A DNA stretch of 22,869 nt from assembly GCA_013042765.1 (NCBI GenBank), contig JABDPP010000203.1, positions 1 to 22,869 on the forward strand, written 5' to 3'. The translations under genes were made by a program, and so were the position numbers. Below, one piece after another: positions 1 through 7,304 of the stretch (position 1 is its first letter; each line of letters begins with the position of its first letter). This DNA is from Litoreibacter sp. (GTDB taxonomy: Bacteria; Pseudomonadota; Alphaproteobacteria; Rhodobacterales; Rhodobacteraceae). The notes under the pieces were generated by a model that was given only the letters and a program-made list of their open reading frames with translations, was not told where the DNA came from and made no database searches.

Positions 1-236
1 ATTTCGCCCAGATCATGACCCGGCGGCTGACGGTCACAGGCTCGACGCTCCGTCCGCAAAGCGATCTGGCGAAGGCCCGCATTGCGGGCGAGCTGCGTGC
101 GCAGGTCTGGCCCCTGATGGAATCCGGGCGCGTTGGTCCGGTGATGGACAGCGAATTCGCGCTTGAGGATGCGAAGCTTGCCCATGCGCGCCTTGAGAGT
201 TCGGGACATATCGGGAAGATCGTGTTGAAAGTGTGA
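1..236 (+). CDS. NAD(P)H:quinone oxidoreductase, zinc-type alcohol dehydrogenase superfamily (3' fragment)
   Basis: This is the C-terminal end of a gene that begins before the window; the frame is open from position 3 and runs to the TGA at 234-236. The visible ~77 residues have the typical tail of the PIG3/quinone-oxidoreductase branch of the MDR superfamily. It shows a conserved helix around 'TGSTLRPQS', the segment 'VWPLMESGRVGPVMDSEF', and the ending 'AHARLESSGHIGKIVLKV', where family members close the catalytic domain. Such enzymes reduce quinones or enones with NADPH in the cytosol. The nucleotide-binding and catalytic parts lie outside the window, so the substrate cannot be judged. The next gene, trcR, starts 167 bases downstream with its own leader, so the two are probably not co-translated. 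Confidence 0.8.
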   Translation, partial: FAQIMTRRLTVTGSTLRPQSDLAKARIAGELRAQVWPLMESGRVGPVMDSEFALEDAKLAHARLESSGHIGKIVLKV

Positions 237-347
237 TCCGTGATCTGACGGAATTCGGCGAGACGGAAGAGATGCATTTTCTCTTCCCCTTTGGCAGTTG
301 GATCCCTATATACTGCCCAAGTTCCCCAAACCGCGAACTTGTTCCTT

Positions 348-380
348 ACGGGACAGCCCCTGAGCCGGGTGACGGGACAG
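348..380 (+). repeat. 9-bp direct repeat in the trcR leader
   Basis: ACGGGACAG occurs at 348-356 and again at 372-380, a 24-base offset, just ahead of the trcR ribosome binding site. Two identical 9-mers this close in a 167-base non-coding stretch are somewhat unexpected and could be a tandem operator. No known regulator site is recognised. The rest of 237-403 holds a possible -10-like TATACT at 309-314 without a good -35, and the Shine-Dalgarno AAGGAG at about 390-395. Confidence 0.35.
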
Positions 381-403
381 ATGTGTTTTAAGGAGATGAA
401 CCG

Positions 404-1156
404 ATGGCAAATCCGATCATGGCAAAGGCGACCGCCGTCTGGCTGGTGGACAACACCATGCTGACGTTCAAGCAGATTGCCGATTTTTGCGGCCTTCACG
501 AGCTTGAGGTCCAGGGCATCGCTGACGGTGATGTGGCCGCTGGCGTCAAGGGGTTCGACCCGATTGCCAACAACCAGCTGACGCAGGAAGAGATAGACAA
601 AGGTCTGAATGACCCGCTCTACAAGCTTCAGCTCAAGTATAATGCTGCCGCCGAAGGCGAGCAGACCCGCCGTGGTCCGCGCTACACGCCACTGTCGAAA
701 CGTCAGGATCGTCCGGCCTCCATCCTGTGGCTGGTCAAGTTCCACCCGGAATTGAGCGACGGCCAAATCAGCAAACTGGTCGGCACGACCAAGCCCACGA
801 TCAACGCGATCCGCGAGCGGACCCACTGGAATATTCAGAACATTCAGCCGATCGATCCGGTGGCACTGGGCCTGTGTAAACAGTCGGAACTTGATGCGGC
901 GGTTCAGAAAGCCAACGCCAAGAAAGCCAAGGAAGGTGACGTCATGTCGGACGACGAGCGCCGCAAGCTGGTCTCGACTGAGCAATCTCTGGGCGGGGAG
1001 CCGGAGCCCAAAATCCCATCGGCGATTTCCGGGCTTGAGGCTTTCAGCCTGTCCGAGACACCCGAGGAAGACAAGGAAGACGACAGCCTGCTGGTCGACG
1101 CTGATAGCCTGTTCAACCTTCCCGATGCGCCCAGCGAGGACGAAGAAGAGAAGTAA
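404..1156 (+). CDS. trcR: DUF1013 family cell-cycle transcriptional regulator TrcR
   Basis: This 250-residue protein matches the alphaproteobacterial DUF1013 family, named TrcR in current annotation. The N-terminal part (residues 17-42, containing 'TFKQIADFCGLHELEV') and a second segment (about 116-141, containing 'GQISKLVGTTKPTINAI') both look like helix-turn-helix units, which fits a cytosolic DNA-binding role. The C-terminal ~55 residues are strongly acidic and low in complexity (many Glu/Asp/Ser), probably disordered. The start is well supported by AAGGAG eight bases upstream of ATG 404. The gene stands alone: it has its own leader with a repeated 9-mer and its own terminator at 1190-1226. 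The family assignment is confident. The cell-cycle role comes from the family name and is not visible in the sequence. Confidence 0.88.
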   Translation: MANPIMAKATAVWLVDNTMLTFKQIADFCGLHELEVQGIADGDVAAGVKGFDPIANNQLTQEEIDKGLNDPLYKLQLKYNAAAEGEQTRRGPRYTPLSKRQDRPASILWLVKFHPELSDGQISKLVGTTKPTINAIRERTHWNIQNIQPIDPVALGLCKQSELDAAVQKANAKKAKEGDVMSDDERRKLVSTEQSLGGEPEPKIPSAISGLEAFSLSETPEEDKEDDSLLVDADSLFNLPDAPSEDEEEK

Positions 1157-1189
1157 AGCTGCTTGTCTTCGGGTTGACACAACCAAGAG

Positions 1190-1226
1190 CGCCGATGCAC
1201 GAAACCGTGTGTCGGCGTTTTCTTTT
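1190..1226 (+). terminator. Rho-independent terminator of trcR
   Basis: An 11-bp stem pairs CGCCGATGCAC (1190-1200) with GTGTGTCGGCG (1207-1217) across a six-base loop. Nine pairs are Watson-Crick and two are G-U. It is followed directly by TTTTCTTTT (1218-1226). It lies 34 bases after the trcR stop and just before the 3' end of the converging SDR gene. Confidence 0.9.
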
Positions 1227-1236
1227 GACGGCGGTC

Positions 1237-2043
1237 TTAATGTGCTGAGGTTTTGACCGGGTCGAGCATTGTGCGTCCCCCGTCGACTGTCATGATCTGA
1301 CCGGTGATGAAGCCGGCCGCGTCGGAGCTCAGGAACTGCACCGCGTCGGCAATCTCACCGGGGCTGGCGATCCGTCCGAGCGGCGTGTGCTCGATGATAT
1401 CTTCCCGCAATCCGTCGGTTTCCTGAAGCGAGGTCTTCAGGCTCGCGCTCATGACCGAACCGAACGCCACGGCGTTCACCCGAATCTTCTTTGGCGCCAA
1501 TGCGACCGCCAGGGTTCGGGTCATCTGATCAAGCCCGGCTGTCGCAATCGAATACCCCATCAACCCGGGGCGCGTGCGCTGTGCTGCAATCGAGGAGAGG
1601 TTCACGATCGTGCCTGCCGATGCGACCTCATCCTCGTCTTCGGTTTGTTTGATCATGCGCTTGGCAACAAGCTGGCTCAGCCGAAGACTGGAGAGCAGGT
1701 TTTGCTGAAGAAGCATCTCAAGGCGATCATCGTCTGGGTCCATTGGATCTGTTGGCGTGACCTGCCGGGATCCATTCACCAGAATATCGACTCTCTCAAA
1801 TGCGTCGATTGTCGCCGACAGGAGGTTAGCCTGGCTCAGTTTCTCTCTCAGGTCGCACGAAAAAATCCGGGCATTGCCCTCTTCTTCCGCGACCACGTCG
1901 ATTTCCTGTTTCAGCCGTTTTTCGTCCTTGTCCGCCAACATGACATTGGCGCCCTTGGCGATAAAATGCCGTGCGATGGCGAGGCCGACACCGTTTGCGG
2001 CGCCGGTTACGATGGCGGTTTTCCCTGCTATGGAAAAGGACAT
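1237..2043 (-). CDS. Atypical SDR-family oxidoreductase lacking the catalytic lysine
   Basis: This 268-residue protein has a short-chain dehydrogenase/reductase fold. It has the nucleotide-binding glycine motif TGAANGVG at residues 13-20, an acidic residue after beta-2 (D38, suggesting NAD preference), a catalytic-type Asn at 115, Ser151 and Tyr164. It ends with the usual 'FITGQIMTVDGG' strand that closes classical SDRs. Two core motifs are broken. The YxxxK motif reads Y-S-I-A-T, so Lys is replaced by Thr168, and the NNAG motif is replaced by V-N-G-S at 89-92. The protein may therefore be a cofactor-binding non-enzyme or use altered chemistry. The start ATG 2043 has GGAG nine bases upstream. 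It follows the methyltransferase gene by 41 bases on the same strand and is probably in one transcription unit with it and clpS. Confidence 0.85.
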   Translation of the reverse strand: MSFSIAGKTAIVTGAANGVGLAIARHFIAKGANVMLADKDEKRLKQEIDVVAEEEGNARIFSCDLREKLSQANLLSATIDAFERVDILVNGSRQVTPTDPMDPDDDRLEMLLQQNLLSSLRLSQLVAKRMIKQTEDEDEVASAGTIVNLSSIAAQRTRPGLMGYSIATAGLDQMTRTLAVALAPKKIRVNAVAFGSVMSASLKTSLQETDGLREDIIEHTPLGRIASPGEIADAVQFLSSDAAGFITGQIMTVDGGRTMLDPVKTSAH

Positions 2044-2084
2044 CTGGACAATCTCCGACTTGCGTCCGGCCAGACTAGGCGATG

Positions 2085-3086
2085 CTAGCGCCCGGCGCGA
2101 GAGGTTTTCGGTTTACGGGCCCTGAAGACCTTGAAGCCGGCTTCCTGCAGGATCGTATCAACCATTTGGAAGCTCTCGGAAAGGGTCTGTTCATAGGGCA
2201 GGTTTCGGTTTGCGACCATCCAGAAGACGCCGCCCGGGGTGAGCAATTGGGCGGCCTTTCGAATAAAGGCCTGCCCCAACGCGGGTTCGGCTTTGCGGGT
2301 CGTGTGAAACGGCGGATTGCTTACGATGGCATCATACGGGCCACCCTGAAAGGCGGTTACGTCCGTCCAGTGAAAGCTGGCGCGCTGATCCTGGATATTC
2401 TGGCGGGCGGCATCGATCGCGTGAAAATCGGCCTCAAGAAGTGTGAGGTCCGTGACCTCCGGGCTCTTCAGAACAGTGCGCGACAGGTATCCCCAACCCG
2501 CGCCGAGGTCCGCGACGCTGCCTTTGAGTGCGGGCAGGTGCTGGGCAAGCAGGGCGGAGCCTTTGTCGATGCGATCGGCGGAAAAGACACCGGGCCAGGT
2601 GATGAGCCCACCTTCGAGCTCGATGTAGGCTGCTTTCCAACTCGCCATGTCCGGCAGGGTTTCGGGCCGCGTGAACCAGATCAGCTTGCCATGTGATTTC
2701 GAGTAGCTTCCGGCAAGTTCGAAATGCTTGCGAACCTCCTTGGCGATGCTCTCAATTCCACCAGTCTTGTCACCTTCGACCAGAACCATCCCGCCAGCCT
2801 GCGTGCGCTTTACCGCGCTGCGGATCAGATCAAGGGTTGCAGGCTTGGAGCGGCGACAGAAAACGATGCACGCGGCGAGATGCCCCTCAGGTTCTGGCGT
2901 AACGGAAACTCCGCGATTATTCAGCCTTTCATAGGCGGGAAAGAAGCCCTGAACGGCACGGATCCGCTCGGGGTCAAGGTCGCCAAGATCCACGTCACCC
3001 GGTGAATTGAAGAAGCCGATCGCGCCCTGCTCCGGCAGCTCAAGTAGCCCGTTTTCAAGGGCCAGTGTCAGTCGGGAAACGGTCAT
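2085..3086 (-). CDS. rsmC: RsmC-like class I SAM-dependent methyltransferase
   Basis: From ATG 3086 this gives 333 residues, the usual size of RsmC, which methylates N2 of G1207 in 16S rRNA. The layout matches the family: a degenerate N-terminal methyltransferase-like domain (about 1-155) followed by a catalytic Rossmann domain. The SAM-binding motif ADLGAGWGY is at 192-200, the acidic 'LLEAD' at about 216-220, and the N2-guanine methyltransferase signature NPPF at 257-260, preceded by 'DAIVS'. A TTG two codons upstream (3092) could also start translation, but ATG is preferred. It lies 27 bases after the clpS stop and 41 bases before the SDR gene on the same strand, indicating a clpS-rsmC-SDR unit. 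The methyltransferase class is certain; the exact guanine target is inferred from the architecture, and RlmG is an alternative. Confidence 0.85.
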   Translation of the reverse strand: MTVSRLTLALENGLLELPEQGAIGFFNSPGDVDLGDLDPERIRAVQGFFPAYERLNNRGVSVTPEPEGHLAACIVFCRRSKPATLDLIRSAVKRTQAGGMVLVEGDKTGGIESIAKEVRKHFELAGSYSKSHGKLIWFTRPETLPDMASWKAAYIELEGGLITWPGVFSADRIDKGSALLAQHLPALKGSVADLGAGWGYLSRTVLKSPEVTDLTLLEADFHAIDAARQNIQDQRASFHWTDVTAFQGGPYDAIVSNPPFHTTRKAEPALGQAFIRKAAQLLTPGGVFWMVANRNLPYEQTLSESFQMVDTILQEAGFKVFRARKPKTSRAGR

Positions 3087-3113
3087 GAACAAGGAGCACG
3101 AGGCGTTGGCCTA

Positions 3114-3440
3114 CTACTCCTTCTCCATCGTACATTGCAGCGGGTGCTGGTTACGGCGCGCAAAATCCATGACCTGCGCCACTTTCGTCTCAGCAATCTC
3201 GAAGGCGAAAACGCCAACCACGGCGACGCCCTTCTTGTGGACCGTCAACATGATCTCGACGGATTGCGCGTGGTTGAGGCCGAAGAAACGCTCTAGCACC
3301 ATGACGACGAACTCCATCGGTGTGTAGTCGTCGTTCAGCAGCAGGACCTTGTACATCGGCGGCCGCTTCGTCTTGGGCTTGGTCGCGGTAATGAGGGCGG
3401 CATCACCTTCGCCGTCTTCATTATCGTCGTTGTCCGACAT
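3114..3440 (-). CDS. clpS: ATP-dependent Clp protease adaptor ClpS
   Basis: ClpS binds the N-domain of ClpA and delivers N-degron substrates to ClpAP in the cytosol. The 108-residue protein from ATG 3440 has an acidic flexible N-terminus (residues 1-20), then the ClpS core. The N-end-rule pocket motif NDDYTPMEF is at 36-44 and a conserved His lies at 68 in '[11 protein letters not shown]'. It ends after the helix '[14 protein letters not shown]'. An in-frame GTG at 3461 would add seven residues (K-P-F-R-I-I) and has an AAAGG about ten bases upstream, so the start is uncertain by 21 bases. It is the first gene of a leftward cluster with rsmC and the SDR gene, and divergent from the HAD hydrolase. 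Confidence 0.93.
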   Translation of the reverse strand: MSDNDDNEDGEGDAALITATKPKTKRPPMYKVLLLNDDYTPMEFVVMVLERFFGLNHAQSVEIMLTVHKKGVAVVGVFAFEIAETKVAQVMDFARRNQHPLQCTMEKE

Positions 3441-3536
3441 GATGATCCGAAACGGTTTCACGCGTGTTTGGCCTTTGTCTGTCTTTCAGTGAACAGGCCC
3501 TACTATATAAGCGGAGGGCAAGTCCAGAAAAGGGGC

Positions 3537-4247
3537 ATGAATCGATTCATGGCACAAAAGATCACAACAATTGGTTTCGACGCGGATGATACGCTCTGGC
3601 AGAACGAGGAGTTCTTTCGCCTGACGGAGGAGCGGTTCGTCATGTTGCTGGAGGATTATGCCGACCGGGACCATCTGGCAGAGCGGCTCCTGCAGGCGGA
3701 ACGGCGCAACCTCGGGCACTACGGCTTCGGCATCAAGGGATTCGTACTGTCGATGATCGAAACTGCGATCGAGGTGACAGATGAACGCGTGCCCGCTTCG
3801 GTCATCTCCGAGATTATTGCAGCGGGTCAGGAAATGCTGCGCCACCCGATCCACCTGCTGCCCCATGCGCGGGACGCGGTCGAGGCGCTTGGAAATAAGC
3901 ATAAACTCGTGCTGGTCACCAAGGGTGATCTCTTGGATCAGGAACGCAAACTAGCACAATCGGGGCTTGGCGATCTCTTCGACGCGGTGGAGATCGTCTC
4001 CGAAAAGACCCCGCAGACCTATATTCGCGCCTTCATGCGGCATGGTCACGGCCCAGAGCGGGCGATGATGGTGGGAAACTCAATGAAATCGGACGTGGTT
4101 CCCGCGATCGAAGCCGGCGGCTGGGGCGTTCATGTGCCAGCCCGGTATGAGTGGGAGATTGAGAAAGCCGAGGCGCCGACGGATCATCCGCGCTTTAGGG
4201 TTCTTGCGCATCTGGGGGAACTGCCGGATCTGCTGGCTGCGCTCTAG
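3537..4247 (+). CDS. HAD-superfamily hydrolase (phosphatase-like)
   Basis: This is a 236-residue haloacid-dehalogenase-superfamily protein with all four motifs. The nucleophile motif DADDT is at 15-19 (Asp15 nucleophile, Asp17 acid/base), motif II is Thr128 in 'LVLVTKGD', motif III is Lys157 in 'VSEKTPQ', and the metal-binding motif IV is 'VGNSMKSD' with Asp186. The segment between motifs I and II is long and helical, as in C1-capped (subfamily I) phosphatases. It probably hydrolyses a small phosphorylated metabolite; the substrate is not predictable. The frame extends upstream to 3468, but ATG 3537 is chosen because AGAAAAGGGG sits just before it and the family begins near this point; ATG 3549 is also possible. 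It is divergent from clpS and convergent with recR, with 14 bases between the two stops. Confidence 0.85.
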   Translation: MNRFMAQKITTIGFDADDTLWQNEEFFRLTEERFVMLLEDYADRDHLAERLLQAERRNLGHYGFGIKGFVLSMIETAIEVTDERVPASVISEIIAAGQEMLRHPIHLLPHARDAVEALGNKHKLVLVTKGDLLDQERKLAQSGLGDLFDAVEIVSEKTPQTYIRAFMRHGHGPERAMMVGNSMKSDVVPAIEAGGWGVHVPARYEWEIEKAEAPTDHPRFRVLAHLGELPDLLAAL

Positions 4248-4261
4248 GCGGCTCGCAGCTC

Positions 4262-4861
4262 CTATATAGCCTTGCGGGCCTTTAGGGCGGCCGAGATTGT
4301 GCCGTCGTCAAGATAGTCAAGCTCCCCACCGATGGGAACACCCTGCGCGAGCGAGGTCACGGCCACCCCGCGGGATTCGAGCTGATCGGCGATGTAATGC
4401 GCGGTGGTCTGACCGTCGATCGTGGCATTGAGGGCAAGAATGACCTCGGTAATCTCTTCGCTGGCAACCCGGTCGAGCAACCGCGGGATCCGCAATTCAT
4501 CCGGACCGATCGAATCGAGCGCCGAGAGGGTTCCACCCAGAACGTGGTAGCGCCCCTTGAAAACCTGGGCCCGTTCCATCGCCCACAGATCGGCCACATC
4601 CTCAACCACGCAGATTTCGCCGGTCGCCCGTTTCTCAGAGGAACAGATTTCGCAGATATCCGTGGTTCCGATATTCCCGCAATTCAGGCATTCGCGCGCT
4701 GTCGCTGCGACGGATTGCAGAACATCTGCCAAGGGCGACATGAGCAGGGATCGTTTCTTGATCATGTGCAGCACTGCACGGCGGGCGGATCTCGGACCCA
4801 GCCCGGGCAGTTTGGCCATCATCTCGATCAGGGCATCGATATCGGTGCTTGCGTTCTTCAT
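4262..4861 (-). CDS. recR: Recombination mediator protein RecR
   Basis: RecR works with RecF and RecO to load RecA onto SSB-coated gapped DNA. The 199-residue length is normal. Visible features are the N-terminal helix-hairpin-helix ('[17 protein letters not shown]', about 18-34), a four-cysteine zinc finger (Cys58, 61, 70, 73), and a Toprim domain. The Toprim domain has its acidic motif at '[13 protein letters not shown]' (Glu87) and the '[19 protein letters not shown]' loop at about 105-123. It is the last gene of the ffs-dnaX-ybaB-recR run, starting 39 bases after the ybaB stop. No internal promoter is obvious, so it is presumably co-transcribed with dnaX and ybaB. Confidence 0.96.
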   Translation of the reverse strand: MKNASTDIDALIEMMAKLPGLGPRSARRAVLHMIKKRSLLMSPLADVLQSVAATARECLNCGNIGTTDICEICSSEKRATGEICVVEDVADLWAMERAQVFKGRYHVLGGTLSALDSIGPDELRIPRLLDRVASEEITEVILALNATIDGQTTAHYIADQLESRGVAVTSLAQGVPIGGELDYLDDGTISAALKARKAI

Positions 4862-4900
4862 CCTATCCGGTCCCGCGTTTGTGCCGTGGGATCTGCCAAG

Positions 4901-5245
4901 TTAGAAGGGCAGTTTCATCCCTGGCGGCAGGCCGAGGCCTTCGGTCAGTTTGCCCAGCTCTTCCTGGCTGCGCTCCTGTGCTTTGGCCTGAGCGTCCTTG
5001 ATCGCGGCCAGAATGAGATCCTCGACCACCTCTTTTTCGTCCGGATTGAAAATCGACGGATCGATATCCAGTGCGGTCAGTTCGCCTTTGGCTGTTGCGG
5101 TCGCCTTCACCAGACCGGCACCGCTTTCGCCAGTGACGTAGATATTGCTCAGGCCTTCCTGCATCTCCGCCATCTTGGTCTGCATTTCCTGAGCCTTCTT
5201 CATCATCCCGGCCATGTCGCCGAGGCCACCCAAACCTTTCAGCAT
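4901..5245 (-). CDS. ybaB: YbaB/EbfC-family nucleoid-associated protein
   Basis: This small 114-residue protein has the YbaB/EbfC layout. A Gly/Met-rich N-terminus ('MLKGLGGLGDMAGMMKKAQ') leads into an amphipathic helix. A beta-sheet core follows ('VTGESGAGLVKATATAKGEL', then 'ALDIDPSIF'), and a C-terminal helix and Pro/Met-rich tail end the protein. Family members form dimers that bind DNA and compact the nucleoid. The Shine-Dalgarno TTAGGAGA overlaps the dnaX stop codon and only 12 bases separate the genes, suggesting translational coupling. Its place between dnaX and recR is conserved across many bacterial phyla, which supports the assignment. Confidence 0.94.
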   Translation of the reverse strand: MLKGLGGLGDMAGMMKKAQEMQTKMAEMQEGLSNIYVTGESGAGLVKATATAKGELTALDIDPSIFNPDEKEVVEDLILAAIKDAQAKAQERSQEELGKLTEGLGLPPGMKLPF

Positions 5246-5257
5246 TTCGTTCTTCTC

Positions 5258-7018
5258 CTAATTCTCTTCAAAGGGATCCCACTCGTCTTCAACCTCCGGC
5301 AGCGCCTCGAGGGCAGCTTCCTGGCTCAAGTCTTCGGGGGTTCTGATATCTGTGATTTTCGCGTCGGGAAAGGCGGCAAGGGCGGCCTGAACCATCGGAT
5401 GTGTGGCCGCTTCCTGCTTGAGCGCATCCTCTTCGGCATCTCGTTCCGCGGCGATTGTTGGCGCACCACCGGTGCTGACAACTGAGACCGCCCAGCGGGT
5501 TCCGGTCCATTGTTGCAGCCGCGCGCCGAGGCGCTGGGCAAGGTCCCGCGGCGCTTCGGGTGTCGGCACGAATTCGATACGGCCCGGCGCGTAGTTCGCC
5601 AGCTGCAATGTCGTTTCAACCTCAACCAGAAGTTTAACATCCCGGTTGGCGCGGATCAGGTCCACGACCTGCCCAAATGTCGTGTAGCGCGCGAGAGCAG
5701 TCTCCGGCGCTTGCGCCAAGGCCGTTGCTGCACCTGAATTGATCGGGCCACTTGCAGCCTGCACTGGCTGGCTGGCGCGGGCCGTGGTCATGCCGCTTTG
5801 TGATGCAGTGGATCCGTTGCCCCCGGTTGCAGGGGGCGGCGGCGTGTCCTGAAGCTTGCGTACAAGCTCCTCGGGTGAGGGCAGGTCGGCCATATGGGTC
5901 AGTCGGATGATGGCCATTTCCGCCGCCATCATGGCGTTCGGGGCGCTTGCCACCTCTTCCAGCGCCTTGAGGAGAAGCTGCCACATCCGTGTCATCGCGC
6001 GCATCGGCAACCCATGGGCCATTGCCTGACCCCGCGTGCGTTCGTCCGGGCCCACTGTCGGGTCCTCGGCCGCTTCGGGTGTGATCTTTATGACGCTGAC
6101 CCAATGAGTGATCTCTGCCAGATCGCGCAGCACCGCCATCGGGTCCGCGCCATCTGCATATTGCGCGCTCAACTCCTGAAGTGCACCGGCCGCATCGCCC
6201 TTCATGATCAGATCGAACAGATCCAGCACCCGGCCCCTGTCGGCAAGGCCCAGCATCGCGCGCACCTGCAACGCAGTAGTTTCGCCGGCGCCGTGGGAAA
6301 TTGCCTGATCCATCAGGCTCATGGCATCGCGCACGGAGCCCTCTGCGGCGCGGGTAATTAATGCAAGCGCGTCATCGGCGATTTGCGCGTTCTCTTTGTC
6401 GGCCACAGCGCGCAGATGGGCGATCATCACCTCGGGCTCGATCCGACGCAGATCGAACCGCTGACAGCGCGACAGGACCGTAACCGGAACCTTTCGGATC
6501 TCCGTCGTGGCAAAGATGAACTTTACGTGCTCGGGCGGCTCTTCCAGCGTTTTCAGAAGGGCGTTGAAGGCCGAGGCGCTGAGCATATGCACCTCGTCGA
6601 TGATGTAGATCTTGTAGCGGGCGGAGGCGGCCCGGTAGTGCACGCTATCGATGATCTCGCGAATGTCCCCGACGCCTGTGCGGGAGGCCGCGTCCATCTC
6701 CATCACGTCGACGTGGCGCCCTTCGGCGATGGCAACACAATGTTCGCATTTTCCGCATGGTTCGGTGGTCGGGCCGCCCTGACCGTCCGGTCCAATGCAG
6801 TTCATGCCCTTTGCGATAATCCGGGCGGTGGTCGTTTTGCCGGTGCCGCGGATGCCGGTCATGATGAAGGCCTGCGCGATCCGGCCCGACTCGAATGCAT
6901 TTTTCAGCGTCCGGACCATGACGTCCTGACCAATGAGGTCGGCGAAGCTGGCCGGGCGGTATTTGCGCGCCAGAACCTGATAGCCTTCTTGGGTCGCCGT
7001 TTCGCTCGTGTCGGACAT
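5258..7018 (-). CDS. dnaX: DNA polymerase III subunit gamma/tau
   Basis: DnaX is the ATPase of the sliding-clamp loader. The 586-residue protein has the AAA+ module first: Walker A GIRGTGKT at 55-62, a zinc module with Cys74, Cys88, Cys91 and Cys94, Walker B DEVH at 141-144, sensor 1 near 'FIFATTE' (168-173), and the SRC arginine-finger motif at 183-185. A helical domain III follows, then a Pro/Gly/Ser/Thr-rich linker at about 385-425. The C-terminal tau-type domain ('LIRANRDVKLLVEVETTLQL') ends in an acidic tail. I see no A-rich slippery heptamer in the coding strand, so a programmed gamma frameshift as in E. coli is not indicated. The start ATG 7018 has CGAGGG just upstream. It begins 79 bases after the SRP RNA on the same strand. 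Confidence 0.96.
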   Translation of the reverse strand: MSDTSETATQEGYQVLARKYRPASFADLIGQDVMVRTLKNAFESGRIAQAFIMTGIRGTGKTTTARIIAKGMNCIGPDGQGGPTTEPCGKCEHCVAIAEGRHVDVMEMDAASRTGVGDIREIIDSVHYRAASARYKIYIIDEVHMLSASAFNALLKTLEEPPEHVKFIFATTEIRKVPVTVLSRCQRFDLRRIEPEVMIAHLRAVADKENAQIADDALALITRAAEGSVRDAMSLMDQAISHGAGETTALQVRAMLGLADRGRVLDLFDLIMKGDAAGALQELSAQYADGADPMAVLRDLAEITHWVSVIKITPEAAEDPTVGPDERTRGQAMAHGLPMRAMTRMWQLLLKALEEVASAPNAMMAAEMAIIRLTHMADLPSPEELVRKLQDTPPPPATGGNGSTASQSGMTTARASQPVQAASGPINSGAATALAQAPETALARYTTFGQVVDLIRANRDVKLLVEVETTLQLANYAPGRIEFVPTPEAPRDLAQRLGARLQQWTGTRWAVSVVSTGGAPTIAAERDAEEDALKQEAATHPMVQAALAAFPDAKITDIRTPEDLSQEAALEALPEVEDEWDPFEEN

Positions 7019-7097
7019 GTGCCCTCGTTGGATTCGCCTGCCCGAAAAAACCTAAAGCCGCGACAGGGTAAGGTCCACCACAGATACGGGAAAAGGT

Positions 7098-7191
7098 GAG
7101 AGGCTGGACAACGACCCAAGCGGGGCTCGTTACGGCTGCTTCCTTCCGGACCTGACCGGGTTGGCGAGGCGCTCGCCCGCGCCAACCTCTC
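7098..7191 (-). ncRNA. ffs: Small signal recognition particle RNA (4.5S-type)
   Basis: The minus strand contains the near-invariant SRP helix 8 sequence GGTCAGGTCCGGAAGGAAGC followed by AGCC (about 7132-7157), with the GGAA tetraloop and the asymmetric internal loop that bind Ffh. The ends define the molecule: GAGAGGTTGG (7191-7182) pairs perfectly (one G-U) with CCAGCCTCTC (7107-7098), giving about 94 nt, the size of the bacterial small SRP RNA. It is preceded by a well-spaced promoter at 7198-7226 whose predicted start falls at about 7191. With Ffh it targets inner-membrane proteins co-translationally. It lies directly upstream of dnaX; no strong terminator is seen between them. Confidence 0.95.
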
Positions 7192-7197
7192 GGGGGT

Positions 7198-7226
7198 GAT
7201 ATATGGCGGCCTGAAGTCTTGTGCAA
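7198..7226 (-). promoter_or_regulatory. Sigma-70 promoter of the SRP RNA gene
   Basis: Reading the minus strand, TTGCAC (7226-7221) and TATATC (7203-7198) are separated by exactly 17 bases. The -10 lies six to seven bases before the G at 7191 that begins the terminal stem of the SRP RNA, so promoter and RNA end were found independently and agree. It is the best promoter in the window. Confidence 0.8.
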
Positions 7227-7304
7227 GGATTCGCGTTGCAGGCATGTAGTTTGCCAAGCGGACAAGGGCATGCAAAAAGCGGGCCAAACGACGGCGGGGG
7301 CATC

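Noticed and set aside
335..344. Palindrome GAACTTGTTC in the trcR leader, and AACATGTT near 17700, as LexA-type sites
   Set aside because: Spacing does not fit the alphaproteobacterial GTTC-N7-GTTC SOS box, and palindromes this short are expected several times by chance in 23 kb.
1387..2088. Plus-strand open frame of 233 codons
   Set aside because: Antisense to the SDR gene, with no start signal and no recognisable domain.
3481..3536. Divergent promoter for clpS and the HAD gene around the TATATA at 3504-3509
   Set aside because: The A/T-rich core is suggestive, but no -35 hexamer with 16-18 base spacing was found on either strand.
4397..5485. Plus-strand open frame of 362 codons
   Set aside because: It is antisense to recR, ybaB and the end of dnaX, all of which have strong family matches. 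Its product shows no motif.
5258..7018. Programmed -1 frameshift in dnaX making gamma
   Set aside because: No A-AAA-AAG type slippery heptamer with a downstream stem was found in the coding strand, so only the full-length tau form is supported.
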